From contig DPJL01000160.1 of NCBI GenBank assembly GCA_003543035.1, positions 1-42,443 on the forward strand: DNA of 42,443 bases, written 5' to 3'. Shown here piece by piece: positions 30,789-38,269 of the stretch; the stretch's first letter is position 1; each line of letters starts with the position of its first letter. Position numbers and translations under genes: made by a program. Source of the stretch: Micromonosporaceae bacterium (GTDB lineage: Bacteria > Actinomycetota > Actinomycetes > Mycobacteriales > Micromonosporaceae). Below the pieces are notes generated by a model that was not told where the DNA came from, did not search any database, and saw nothing but the letters and a program-made list of their open reading frames with translations.

Positions 30789-31693
30789 GTCAATTGGAGA
30801 TTGCCGCCCTGGGTACTGATCACGGTCACTCTGGCCCACTTGCCCTGGGTGGTCAGGACGCACAACGACCGACCTTCGCCCGCGGCCACGAGCATGTCCA
30901 GGTGACCCGGTTTCAAGGCCTGGCACTGTTCTTTCGTGGGTGCGGGTCCTGCTGGCATCAGGGCGAGGCGCTTGCTGTAGTCGCCCGATCGCATGCCACC
31001 CGCCATCGCAACGACGTCGAAAACGTTGCTGGTGCCCGCAGGCCCGGCGCTGAGCTGCCCGGTGTCGAGGTCCAGGCCCTGGTTGAGGCTGAGCGTGGCG
31101 GAGGCGTCGGTCGGCGCGAGTGAGGGGCGAGTGGACGGCCGCGTCGAAGGGCTCGGCGATGGCGTGGCACTCGCGCTGGGCACAGCAGCCGACGGTCCGC
31201 CCGGTGTGGCCGATCCCGGTTCGGTGGCCGGGGCAGGGATAGGTGGCGTGCCGGTCACGATTTCGGGGTCCTTGCGCAGGAGAACAGCCGTCACGGCGAT
31301 CGCAGTGACTCCCAGCGCTACCGCGGCTGCGATGACCAGCCCGCGCCTGACTCGCCGTGGCTGCTCCGGCTCCGGGTCCGGCGTCGGCGCGGCCGGCCAT
31401 GATTCCACATCGGACAGACGTTCGTGGATATCCACCCAGCGGTCTATCTGATGAGGCGCGAAACCGCAGGTCACCAGCAGGGCGATGACCAGCTTCCGGG
31501 TTGGCAGCTCGTCGCCGCCCAAGGCTTCCACCAGCTCGGTAGGCTCGAGATCGAAGCCGAGCTCACGGGCCCGCTCCTCGATCTCCCAGTAGGACAAGGT
31601 AGACATGGAGCGCACCTGGCGCAGCAACGCGATGTAGTCTTCCGGCGCCCGTGCGATGGCCGGATCTATCTTGCTCAGGTCGGCAATCACCAC
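30770..31693 (-). CDS. membrane-anchored protein with cytoplasmic helical head and extracellular tail
   Basis: The 307-residue product has three zones. Residues 1-112 are a soluble helical part (EDYIALLRQVRSMSTLSYWE, FAPHQIDRWVDIHERL) resembling the N-terminal HTH-like heads of actinobacterial anchored regulators. One helix follows (LVIAAAVALGVTAIAVTAVLL). A Pro/Ser/Thr/Ala-rich linker spans about residues 140-192. A compact extracellular domain of about 100 residues ends the protein, with two Cys (EQCQALK and SLCVLTT). No family is recognised. Signal transfer across the membrane is a guess. The start is one of two adjacent GTG codons at 31693 or 31690. Confidence 0.72.
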   Translation of the reverse strand: MVIADLSKIDPAIARAPEDYIALLRQVRSMSTLSYWEIEERARELGFDLEPTELVEALGGDELPTRKLVIALLVTCGFAPHQIDRWVDIHERLSDVESWPAAPTPDPEPEQPRRVRRGLVIAAAVALGVTAIAVTAVLLRKDPEIVTGTPPIPAPATEPGSATPGGPSAAVPSASATPSPSPSTRPSTRPSLAPTDASATLSLNQGLDLDTGQLSAGPAGTSNVFDVVAMAGGMRSGDYSKRLALMPAGPAPTKEQCQALKPGHLDMLVAAGEGRSLCVLTTQGKWARVTVISTQGGNLQLTYLVWS

Positions 31694-31757
31694 CGCATCC
31701 TAGGTCCCGCCGAAACTGAAAGGCGCTCTCGGGCGGCGTCCCGTTACCATCGCCACC

Positions 31758-32606
31758 GTGTACGCCCAATGGATTCAGGCCGAGCTGGCCGCCAGAGGCC
31801 GGTCGCTGACCGGGCCGATCGAGCAGGTCAAGGACCGGCCGTGGTCGTTCGTGGCCAAGGTGCCCACCGGTGACGGGCTGCTGTGGTTCAAAGAGAACCG
31901 GGCCGGGACGGTCTATGAGGCGGGGCTGATGCAGGCCCTCTATGACTGGGCGCCGGACCGGATCCTGCCACCGGTGGCCATCGACGCGAAGCGCGGCTGG
32001 TCTTTGCTGCCCGACGGCGGGCAGACGATGCGCGAAGCCGGAAACACCGACTGGGAGAAGCTGCTGTCCAGCTTTGCCGTCCTGCAACGGGATCTGGCCC
32101 CGAAAACCAAGGAAATGCTTTCTTTGGGGGTACCAGACCTGCGCCCACTGCGTCTTGCCGAGCTGGCCGAGACTTTGCCGGTACCCGCCGAGGCTTCGGT
32201 CTTGTTGAAAGAGCAGTGCGCGGAGTTGGCGCAAAGCCCGGTGCCCGCGTCGATTCAGCATGATGATCTGCACGATGCCAACGTCTTCGCCGACGGCAGG
32301 TTCTTCGACTGGGGCGATGCCAGCGTGGCGCATCCGTTCGGGGTGCTGCTCGTCGCCTTGCGCGTGGCCAACGACAAGGGCCTTGACCCGCCCCGGCTGC
32401 GTGACGCCTACCTTGAGCCGTGGTCGGATCTGGCCCCACGCACCCAGCTGCTGCGCGAGGTGGAGCTGGCGATGCAGGTGACCAAGGTGAGCCGGGCCCT
32501 GTCGTGGCAGCGGGCCCTGACCGACGCGACACCCGAGCAGGTGGCTGAGTTGGAGGATCCGGTCAGCGGCTGGCTCGGGGAACTGCTCGACGATAGTCCT
32601 TATTGA
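31758..32606 (+). CDS. aminoglycoside phosphotransferase (APH)-fold kinase
   Basis: The 282-residue protein belongs to the APH/choline kinase fold: LLWFKENRAGTVYEAGL carries the ATP-binding Lys and helix Glu, SIQHDDLHDANVF is the catalytic loop with Asp, and FFDWGDASVAHPFG is the metal-binding Asp block. Many actinobacterial members are not resistance enzymes but phosphorylate small metabolites, so the name is structural only. The start is GTG 31758. Its 3' end overlaps the convergent sdhB by 44 bp, an unusually long tail-to-tail overlap. Confidence 0.85.
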   Translation: MYAQWIQAELAARGRSLTGPIEQVKDRPWSFVAKVPTGDGLLWFKENRAGTVYEAGLMQALYDWAPDRILPPVAIDAKRGWSLLPDGGQTMREAGNTDWEKLLSSFAVLQRDLAPKTKEMLSLGVPDLRPLRLAELAETLPVPAEASVLLKEQCAELAQSPVPASIQHDDLHDANVFADGRFFDWGDASVAHPFGVLLVALRVANDKGLDPPRLRDAYLEPWSDLAPRTQLLREVELAMQVTKVSRALSWQRALTDATPEQVAELEDPVSGWLGELLDDSPY

Positions 32607-33312
32607 GCCGGGCGATGGTGGCCAGCGGGATTCCCTTGGGACAGACCTGGGTGCATTCTCCGGTGTTGGTGCAACCGCCGAAGCCGGCGTCATCGTGGGC
32701 GGCCACCATGTCGAGCACGCGGGAGTCGCGTTCGGGTTGACCCTGTGGCAGCAGACCCAGATGGGTGATCTTCGCGGCGGTGAACAGCATGCCGGAACCG
32801 TTGGGACAGGCCGCAACGCACGCCCCACAGCCGATGCAGGTGGCCGCCTCGAAGGCCTCGTCTGCGTCGTCCTTGGGGACCGGCGTGGCGTGCGCGTCGG
32901 GAGCCGAACCTGTTGGGGCAGAGATGAACCCGCCCGCCTGAATGATGCGATCGAAGGCCGACCTGTCCACCACCAGGTCTTTGAGGACAGGGAAAGCCCG
33001 TGCGCGCCACGGCTCAACGTCGATGGTCTGGCCGTCTTTGAAGTGGCGCATGTGCAACTGACACGTCGTGGTCGCCTTCTGTGGACCGTGCGGTACACCA
33101 TTGATGACCAGACTGCACATGCCGCAGATGCCTTCGCGGCAGTCGTGGTCGAACGCGACCGGCTCCTCCCCCTGCGCGGTCAATCGTTCGTTGAGGACGT
33201 CGAGCATTTCCAGGAACGACATGTCCGGCGAGATGTCGTCCAGCCGATAGGTCACCATCCGGCCCTTGTCCTTCGATGAGGCCTGCCGCCAGATTCGCAG
33301 GTTGAGCCTCAC
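32563..33312 (-). CDS. sdhB: succinate dehydrogenase / fumarate reductase iron-sulfur subunit
   Basis: The 249-residue protein carries the three iron-sulfur clusters: [2Fe-2S] ligands in CREGICGMC (Cys58, 63, 66) plus Cys84, [4Fe-4S] in CIGCGACVAACPNG (Cys159, 162, 165, 169), and [3Fe-4S] in CTNTGECTQVCPKG with the last Cys. It passes electrons from the flavoprotein to the membrane anchor on the cytoplasmic face. The start overlaps the sdhA stop by 4 bp. The 3' end overlaps the convergent kinase gene by 44 bp. The ordering C-A-B with a single five-helix anchor fits the type B enzymes of actinobacteria and Bacillus. Confidence 0.95.
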   Translation of the reverse strand: MRLNLRIWRQASSKDKGRMVTYRLDDISPDMSFLEMLDVLNERLTAQGEEPVAFDHDCREGICGMCSLVINGVPHGPQKATTTCQLHMRHFKDGQTIDVEPWRARAFPVLKDLVVDRSAFDRIIQAGGFISAPTGSAPDAHATPVPKDDADEAFEAATCIGCGACVAACPNGSGMLFTAAKITHLGLLPQGQPERDSRVLDMVAAHDDAGFGGCTNTGECTQVCPKGIPLATIARLNKDYRRAVPRASR

Positions 33313-35231
33313 TTGTAACTCCTCTGCGACGGCTGCACGTAGTCAAAGGTCAGATTTTCCTTGTGCAGCAAGGGTTTGCTGCCGGTGTACTCCCACGCCG
33401 CCACATAGCTGAAAGCTTCGTCGTCGCGTAGCGCTTCACCATCCGCGGTCTGCGACTCGGCCCGGAAATGACCACCACATGATTCCGTGCGGTGCAATGC
33501 GTCGATACACATCAGCTCGGCGAGCTCGAAGAAGTCCAACACCCGGCCGGCCCGTTCGAGCGACTGATTCAGGTCATCCGAGGACCCCGGCACGTTGACC
33601 CGTTGCCAGAATTCCACCCGAAGGTCGCGGATGAGCGTGATCGCCTTGCGCAGCCCGGCGTCGGTGCGCTCCATCCCGCAGTGGTCCCACATGATGCGGC
33701 CCAGCTCGCGGTGGAACGAGTCGACGGTCCGATCACCTTTGACCGCAAGCAGTTTGGCGATCCGGTCCTGTACCTCTTGCAGCTCTTCGTCGGCGGTGAC
33801 AGGTGGGAAAGGACCTGCCGCGAGGTAGTCGCCGATCGTGTTGGGCAGCACGAAGTATCCGTCGGCGAGCCCCTGCATGAGAGCCGAAGCTCCCAGCCTG
33901 TTCGCGCCATGGTCGGAGAAGTTGGCTTCCCCGATGACAAACAGGCCCGGGATCGTGGACTGCAGGTCGTAGTCCACCCACAGCCCGCCCATCGTGTAGT
34001 GCACGGCCGGGTAGATGTGCATCGGGGTGCTGAAGGGATCCTCGCCCGTGATCCGTTCGTACATCTCGAACAGGTTGCCGTACTTGGCATCCACCGCGTC
34101 GCGGCCCAGTCGCTTGATGGCGTCGGAGAAGTCGAGATAGACGCCCAGCCCGCCCGGGCCGACGCCGCGGCCTTCGTCGCACACGTTCTTCGCCGCGCGG
34201 GAGGCGATATCGCGCGGCACAAGGTTTCCGAAGGCGGGATAGATCCGCTCCAGGTAGTAGTCGCGCTCGTCCTCGGGGATATCGCCCAGAGCTCGCTTGT
34301 CCCCCTTGGCCAGTGGCACCCAGACCCGGCCATCGTTGCGCAGCGACTCCGACATCAGGGTCAGCTTCGACTGGTGATCACCCGAGACCGGAATGCAGGT
34401 CGGGTGGATCTGGGTGAAGCACGGGTTGGCGAACAGGGCTCCCTTGCGATGCGCTCGCCAGGACGCGGTCACGTTGCAGCCCTTGGCATTCGTCGACAGG
34501 AAGAAGACGTTGCCGTAGCCGCCCGTCGCGAGCACCACCGCATCGGCGAACTCGGCGCTCGTCTCCCCCGTGACCAGGTCACGGACGACGATGCCGCGGG
34601 CGCGTCCGTCCACCACTATCAGGTCCAGCATTTCGTGACGGGCGTGCATTTCGACGGTACCCGCCGCAATCTGCCTTTCTAAAGCTTGATAGGCGCCCAG
34701 CAGAAGCTGCTGGCCGGTCTGGCCCCGGGCGTAGAAGGTGCGAGAAACCTGGGCACCGCCGAAGGAACGCGTGTCCAGCAGACCGCCGTATTCGCGGGCG
34801 AACGGCACACCCTGTGCCACACACTGATCGATGATCTGCACCGAGATCTGCGCCAGCCGGTGCACATTGGACTCCCGGCTGCGGAAGTCGCCGCCCTTGA
34901 CCGTGTCATAGAACAGGCGGTGCACCGAGTCGCCGTCGTTGCGATAGTTCTTGGCCGCGTTGATGCCGCCCTGCGCCGCGATCGAATGCGCCCGCCGCGG
35001 CGAATCCTGGTAGCAGTAGGACTTGACCTGATAACCCAACTCCCCCAGCGTCGCCGCGGCGCTACCTCCGGCCAGGCCGGTGCCGACCACGATGACGGTG
35101 AGCTTGCGTTTGTTGGCCGGGTTGACCAGCTTGGCGCCGAAACGCCTGCGCTCCCAACGGGTTTCGATCGGCCCATCCGGCGCTTTGCCGTCAGCGATCG
35201 GCTCACCGATGGTGAACAACGTGTCAGGCAT
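33309..35231 (-). CDS. sdhA: succinate dehydrogenase / fumarate reductase flavoprotein subunit
   Basis: The 640-residue protein has the FAD dinucleotide-binding motif VIVVGTGLAGGSAAATLGEL, here IVVGTGLAGGSAA, and the covalent FAD site RAHSIAAQGGINAAKNY. It also has DSVHRLFYDTVKGGDFR, the active-site blocks GCNVTASWRAHRKGA, CFTQIHPTCIP and MPIYPAVHYTMGG-like (MHIYPAVHYTMGG), and the late HGANRLGASAL. It oxidises succinate to fumarate in the TCA cycle and respiratory chain. ATG 35231 has a strong AAGGAAGGAG site. A perfect 27-bp-arm palindrome ends only a few bases upstream of that site. Confidence 0.96.
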   Translation of the reverse strand: MPDTLFTIGEPIADGKAPDGPIETRWERRRFGAKLVNPANKRKLTVIVVGTGLAGGSAAATLGELGYQVKSYCYQDSPRRAHSIAAQGGINAAKNYRNDGDSVHRLFYDTVKGGDFRSRESNVHRLAQISVQIIDQCVAQGVPFAREYGGLLDTRSFGGAQVSRTFYARGQTGQQLLLGAYQALERQIAAGTVEMHARHEMLDLIVVDGRARGIVVRDLVTGETSAEFADAVVLATGGYGNVFFLSTNAKGCNVTASWRAHRKGALFANPCFTQIHPTCIPVSGDHQSKLTLMSESLRNDGRVWVPLAKGDKRALGDIPEDERDYYLERIYPAFGNLVPRDIASRAAKNVCDEGRGVGPGGLGVYLDFSDAIKRLGRDAVDAKYGNLFEMYERITGEDPFSTPMHIYPAVHYTMGGLWVDYDLQSTIPGLFVIGEANFSDHGANRLGASALMQGLADGYFVLPNTIGDYLAAGPFPPVTADEELQEVQDRIAKLLAVKGDRTVDSFHRELGRIMWDHCGMERTDAGLRKAITLIRDLRVEFWQRVNVPGSSDDLNQSLERAGRVLDFFELAELMCIDALHRTESCGGHFRAESQTADGEALRDDEAFSYVAAWEYTGSKPLLHKENLTFDYVQPSQRSYK

Positions 35232-35247
35232 TGCGACTCCTTCCTTT

Positions 35248-35314
35248 CGTGATCCACATCCCTACAGGTCTCAATCGGCGGCCGAATTTGAGACCTGTAG
35301 GGATGTGGATCACG
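35248..35314. repeat. 63-bp palindrome, copy 3 of 3, inside the sdh operon
   Basis: Arms 35248-35274 and 35288-35314 are perfect 27-bp inverted repeats around a 13-base loop; the core (35250-35312) has the same 63-bp length as copies 1 and 2. Relative to copy 1, two adjacent bases after CCCT changed from GT to AC and the other arm changed to match. In the sdhC-A-B mRNA it would form a very stable hairpin filling nearly all of the 90-bp gap, ending just before the sdhA ribosome-binding site without covering it. Confidence 0.95.
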
Positions 35315-35321
35315 AGCCTGG

Positions 35322-35975
35322 TCACTTCAGGATGCCGATCGTGACGGCGAATGGGACAACGAGGAAGCCCACGCAGATCAACAAACTGATCCCGAGTGCG
35401 GCGGCGCGGGAAAAACGAAGACCCAGCGTCTGGAAAGCGCTCCAGATGCCGTGGCGCAGATGGAAGCCGAGGGTGACCACGGCCAGCGTGTAGAAGGCGG
35501 TGACATACCACCGCGCCGGCGCGAAATCTGACGTCACTGCGGCGTAGGCGGCGTTGGCGTCGGCGACCGGGTTGAGGTCGCGGGTGGTCAGGTCGAGCAA
35601 GTGGTAGACGACGAAGAGGGCGATGATCACGCCGCCCCAGCGCATGGTGCGAGCGGCATAGCTGCCCTGGATCGGTTTGCGGTGGGCGTAGCCGATCGGG
35701 CGGGCACGCCGGGCGGCAATCGTCAGCGCTGTCGCGGCCCAGATGTGCAGGACGATGGCGGCCAGCAGCACGATCCGCTGGATCCACAGGAAGCTTTCGT
35801 GCGGCAGGACTGGCGACCCGATTTCGCGGAGCCAGTGGGCGTACGAATCGAACGACGATGCCCCGAAGAAGATCTTCAGGTTGCCGATCATGTGCGCGAG
35901 CAGGAATCCGACCAGCAGCGCTCCGGTCACCGCCATGATGATCTTTTTGCCGACAGACGACCTGGTCAACTCCAC
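35322..35975 (-). CDS. sdhC: succinate dehydrogenase cytochrome b subunit
   Basis: The 217-residue membrane anchor has five helices: KKIIMAVTGALLVGFLLAHM with haem-ligand His, WIQRIVLLAAIVLHIWAATAL, GGVIIALFVVYHLLDLTT, YVTAFYTLAVVTLGFHLRHG and GISLLICVGFLVVPFAVTI. The His residues within helices fit two b haems, as in type B enzymes that need no SdhD. It binds quinone and holds SdhAB to the membrane. GTG 35975 is chosen because the family starts at this point (ELTRSSVGKKIIMAVTG); the longer reading runs into the lysR promoter region. It is followed by palindrome copy 3 and sdhA. Confidence 0.92.
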   Translation of the reverse strand: MELTRSSVGKKIIMAVTGALLVGFLLAHMIGNLKIFFGASSFDSYAHWLREIGSPVLPHESFLWIQRIVLLAAIVLHIWAATALTIAARRARPIGYAHRKPIQGSYAARTMRWGGVIIALFVVYHLLDLTTRDLNPVADANAAYAAVTSDFAPARWYVTAFYTLAVVTLGFHLRHGIWSAFQTLGLRFSRAAALGISLLICVGFLVVPFAVTIGILK

Positions 35976-36032
35976 GTTCTCAGCAAAACACCAGCCGAAC
36001 GTGGCGTCCAATGCATCATGGTCGCCTCGTCG

Positions 36033-36047
36033 ATAGCCGTAGGCTAT
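36033..36047 (+). promoter_or_regulatory. LysR-type T-N11-A palindrome between sdhC and lysR
   Basis: ATAGCC-GTA-GGCTAT is a perfect inverted repeat containing T36034 and A36046 eleven bases apart, the T-N11-A consensus bound by LysR-type regulators. It overlaps the upstream candidate start of the regulator gene and lies 58 bp from the sdhC start, so it could control both the regulator itself and the divergent sdh operon. Confidence 0.6.
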
Positions 36048-36972
36048 GAAGATGCAGTTGCAACAGCTGAAGTACTTCGTCGCGGTGGCCGAGTGCAGGC
36101 ATTTCACCCAGGCAGCCGAGCTGACGGGTGTGAGCCAACCCTCCTTGAGTAAGCAGATTCACACTCTCGAACGCGAGCTGGGCGCCACCCTGCTGACCCG
36201 GACCAGGGGCAACGTGGCGCTGACCGCGGCAGGTGAGGCACTGCTACCCAGAGCCAGGCGGATCCTCGCCGACGTGGAGACGGCCCGGCTCGAGATCGGT
36301 GAGCTGATCGGGGTACGCCGGGGACGATTGCGGCTGGGCGCGACCCCGAGCCTGTGCACGAGCCTGGTCGCGCCGGTGCTGCGCCGCTATCAGCAGAGCT
36401 ATCCCGGGGTCGGGCTCTTCGTCGAGGAGGGCGGCTCGCAGGATCTGGTGCAGAAGCTGACCCGGGGCAGCCTGGATCTGGCGCTGATCGTGCTGCCCGA
36501 GGGTGGCACCGATCCGGCGCTGGTCGCCGAGCCGATCCTGCGCGAGAGCCTCGTCGTCGCCTCGTCTGCCGCGACGCCGGGTGAGGCGGAGATGCCGTTG
36601 GAGGCGTTGCGGGACGAGCCGCTGGTGATGTTCCGCGTCGGCTACAACCTGCGCGAGAGCACCCTGGAGGCGTGCCGCCGGGCCGGGTTCGAGCCCAAAT
36701 TCGCCATCGAGGGCGGAGAGATGGATGCGGTACTGGGATTCGTCGAAGCCGGGCTGGGAGTGGCACTCGTGCCGTCGATGGTGCTGGTGGGCCGTCCGGC
36801 GTTGCGCGCGACCACTCTGAGCGCGCCCGGCGTCAAGCGAACCATCGCGCTGGCGCATCGCCGCGATGTCACCCCCACCCATGCCGCGCGAGCCTGGCGT
36901 CACGTGCTGCACGCCTACCTCACCGAGGCTGCCGCCTGGAGCCGGCTGCCGGCCGGCGTCGAGACCATCTGA
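36046..36972 (+). CDS. LysR-family transcriptional regulator
   Basis: The 308-residue protein has the N-terminal LysR helix-turn-helix (LKYFVAVAECRHFTQAAEL, VSQPSLSKQIHTLERELG, LLTRTRGNVALTAAGEALL) and a C-terminal co-inducer domain with GRLRLGATPSLCTSLVAPVL, SLDLALIVLP and GLGVALVPSMVL. ATG 36046 and ATG 36052 are both possible; the second gives the common beginning MQLQQLKYFVAVAE and would leave the T-N11-A palindrome wholly upstream. It is divergent from sdhC across about 70 bp, the usual arrangement of a LysR protein with its target, so control of sdhCAB is likely but unproven. Confidence 0.9.
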   Translation: MKMQLQQLKYFVAVAECRHFTQAAELTGVSQPSLSKQIHTLERELGATLLTRTRGNVALTAAGEALLPRARRILADVETARLEIGELIGVRRGRLRLGATPSLCTSLVAPVLRRYQQSYPGVGLFVEEGGSQDLVQKLTRGSLDLALIVLPEGGTDPALVAEPILRESLVVASSAATPGEAEMPLEALRDEPLVMFRVGYNLRESTLEACRRAGFEPKFAIEGGEMDAVLGFVEAGLGVALVPSMVLVGRPALRATTLSAPGVKRTIALAHRRDVTPTHAARAWRHVLHAYLTEAAAWSRLPAGVETI

Positions 36973-36977
36973 GCCCC

Positions 36978-37053
36978 TGATCGCGGTGATCAGGGACCTA
37001 TGCGCACGAACCGCCGCCGACACGCCGAGAGAAGTCCCTGATCACCGCGATCA
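36978..37053. repeat. nested inverted repeat after lysR
   Basis: Arms 36978-36997 and 37034-37053 are perfect 20-bp inverted repeats around a 36-base loop. The left arm is also part of a smaller perfect hairpin of its own (CCCTGATC-GCGGT-GATCAGGG, 36975-36995). It lies 6 bp after the lysR stop and about 45 bp before the GNAT start. It is unrelated in sequence to the 63-bp palindromes. A terminator for lysR or a regulatory fold ahead of the GNAT gene are the simplest readings. Confidence 0.85.
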
Positions 37054-37097
37054 AGAGAGGCAACACAGCGGAAATATATGGGTCATAACCTGGTCGG

Positions 37098-37586
37098 GTG
37101 TTGATCAGAGAGATGGATAGTGCCGACACGGATGAGGTGCTGGCGATCTACCAGGCCGGGCTGGACACGGGCAACGCCAGCTTCGACACCGTCGCTCCGG
37201 ATTGGACCGCGTTCGACAAGTCACGACTGCCGCAGCACCGTTTCGTGGCACTCGGCGACGGCGGCCTGATCAAAGGCTGGATCGCGGTCAGGCAGGTGTC
37301 GCCCAGGGTGGTCTACGCCGGGGTGGTCGAGCACAGTGTGTACGTCTCCCCCGCCGCCCACGGCCAGGGCGTCGGCAAAGCCTTGCTGCACAAGCTGATC
37401 GCCTCCACCGAAGCGGCCGGGATCTGGACCATCCAATCCGGAGTGTTCCCGGAGAACAAAGGCAGCCTGGCGTTGCACCAGAGTTGCGGCTTCCGGGTGG
37501 TCGGCATCCGCGAGCGGGTGGCCAAGCACTTCGACCAGTGGCGCGACGACGTGCTGCTCGAGCGGCGCAGTCCGGTGGTGGTCTAG
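37098..37586 (+). CDS. GNAT acetyltransferase, phosphinothricin acetyltransferase-like
   Basis: A 162-residue GNAT of the PAT group: IREMDSADTDEVLAIYQAGL, NASFDTVAPDWTAFDKSRL, VEHSVYVSPAAHGQGVGKAL with the acetyl-CoA loop, and FPENKGSLALHQSCGFRVVG. Related enzymes acetylate phosphinothricin, methionine sulfoximine or other amino-acid-like compounds. The GTG start at 37098 directly precedes the conserved LIREM. The final TAG shares CTAG with the stop of the convergent carbonic anhydrase gene. Confidence 0.9.
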   Translation: MLIREMDSADTDEVLAIYQAGLDTGNASFDTVAPDWTAFDKSRLPQHRFVALGDGGLIKGWIAVRQVSPRVVYAGVVEHSVYVSPAAHGQGVGKALLHKLIASTEAAGIWTIQSGVFPENKGSLALHQSCGFRVVGIRERVAKHFDQWRDDVLLERRSPVVV

Positions 37587-38263
37587 ACGACCCCGGTCAC
37601 CACACCGGAGTGCAGGTTGTAGCGGCCACCGGCCACCTCGGTGAGCCCGCCCTTGATAAACGTTCTTAGCTGCGCGACGGTCAGCTCAACCTGCGCGTCG
37701 ACGGTCGCGGCGATGCGTTGGGCTCTGCTCCAGCTGTCGTCGAAAGAACGTTGTGCCACTTCGTATGCGGGCCGCAGTGCGTCGACCAACACCATCACAT
37801 GCCCGGGAAACTGCACACCGTCCTCAATGGACTCCACTGTCGCGCGGATGGCGCCGCAGGAGGTGTGCCCGAGCACAAAGACGAGCGGGACCCCGTGCGC
37901 AGGGCCGTATTCGATGCTGCCGGCGACCAACGGATCGAGTGACTGGGCACCTGTGCGGACCACGAACAGATCGCCGAGGTCCTGATCGAAGACATACTCC
38001 GGTGGCACCCGCGAGTCGATGCAGCTGAACACGACCGCGAAGGGATGCTGTGCGCCGGCGACACGACGGCGCCGCTCGGCGACCGGGTCACGAGGCAACA
38101 GGGTGCCGTCGACCCAGCGCTTATTTCCTTGACGAAGTCTGTTGAGCGCCTGACGCGGATCGGGTGGAGTTTCGTCTTGCCCGTGCGCCGCCACCGGAGT
38201 GCCGTAAAGACCGACTCCGGCAGCGGCTATTGACGCCCCCAGCAGTGTCCTGCGGGCGATCAT
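37583..38263 (-). CDS. beta-class carbonic anhydrase with Tat signal
   Basis: The 226-residue protein begins with a twin-arginine signal (ARRTLLGASIAAAGVGLYG) and an Ala-rich cleavage site near residue 26. The mature part has the zinc ligands of beta carbonic anhydrases: Cys81, with Asp83 and Arg85 in SCIDSRVP, and His133 and Cys136 in LGHTSCGAI. It should interconvert CO2 and bicarbonate outside the membrane. Export by Tat means it folds and takes up zinc before secretion. It lies 6 bp upstream of nothing on its own strand except the cold-shock gene behind it, from which it may be read through. Confidence 0.92.
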   Translation of the reverse strand: MIARRTLLGASIAAAGVGLYGTPVAAHGQDETPPDPRQALNRLRQGNKRWVDGTLLPRDPVAERRRRVAGAQHPFAVVFSCIDSRVPPEYVFDQDLGDLFVVRTGAQSLDPLVAGSIEYGPAHGVPLVFVLGHTSCGAIRATVESIEDGVQFPGHVMVLVDALRPAYEVAQRSFDDSWSRAQRIAATVDAQVELTVAQLRTFIKGGLTEVAGGRYNLHSGVVTGVV

Positions 38264-38269
38264 CGAGGT

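Noticed and set aside
30195..32606. Antibiotic resistance interpretation of the APH-fold kinase
   Set aside because: The fold is shared by many metabolite kinases, there is no antibiotic cluster nearby, and no aminoglycoside-specific motif can be recognised by eye.
31563..33101. Long open frame on the minus strand (512 codons) across the APH-type kinase and sdhB
   Set aside because: It is antisense to the kinase gene and out of frame with sdhB; composition is Arg/Pro/Gly-rich and no domain is recognisable, as expected of a GC-rich shadow frame.
8443..35314. Recurrent peptide DPHP.RSQ...CRDVD in several open frames, which at first looks like a shared protein motif
   Set aside because: It is only the translation of the 63-bp palindromes, read in frames that run through them; the real genes start or stop at their edges.
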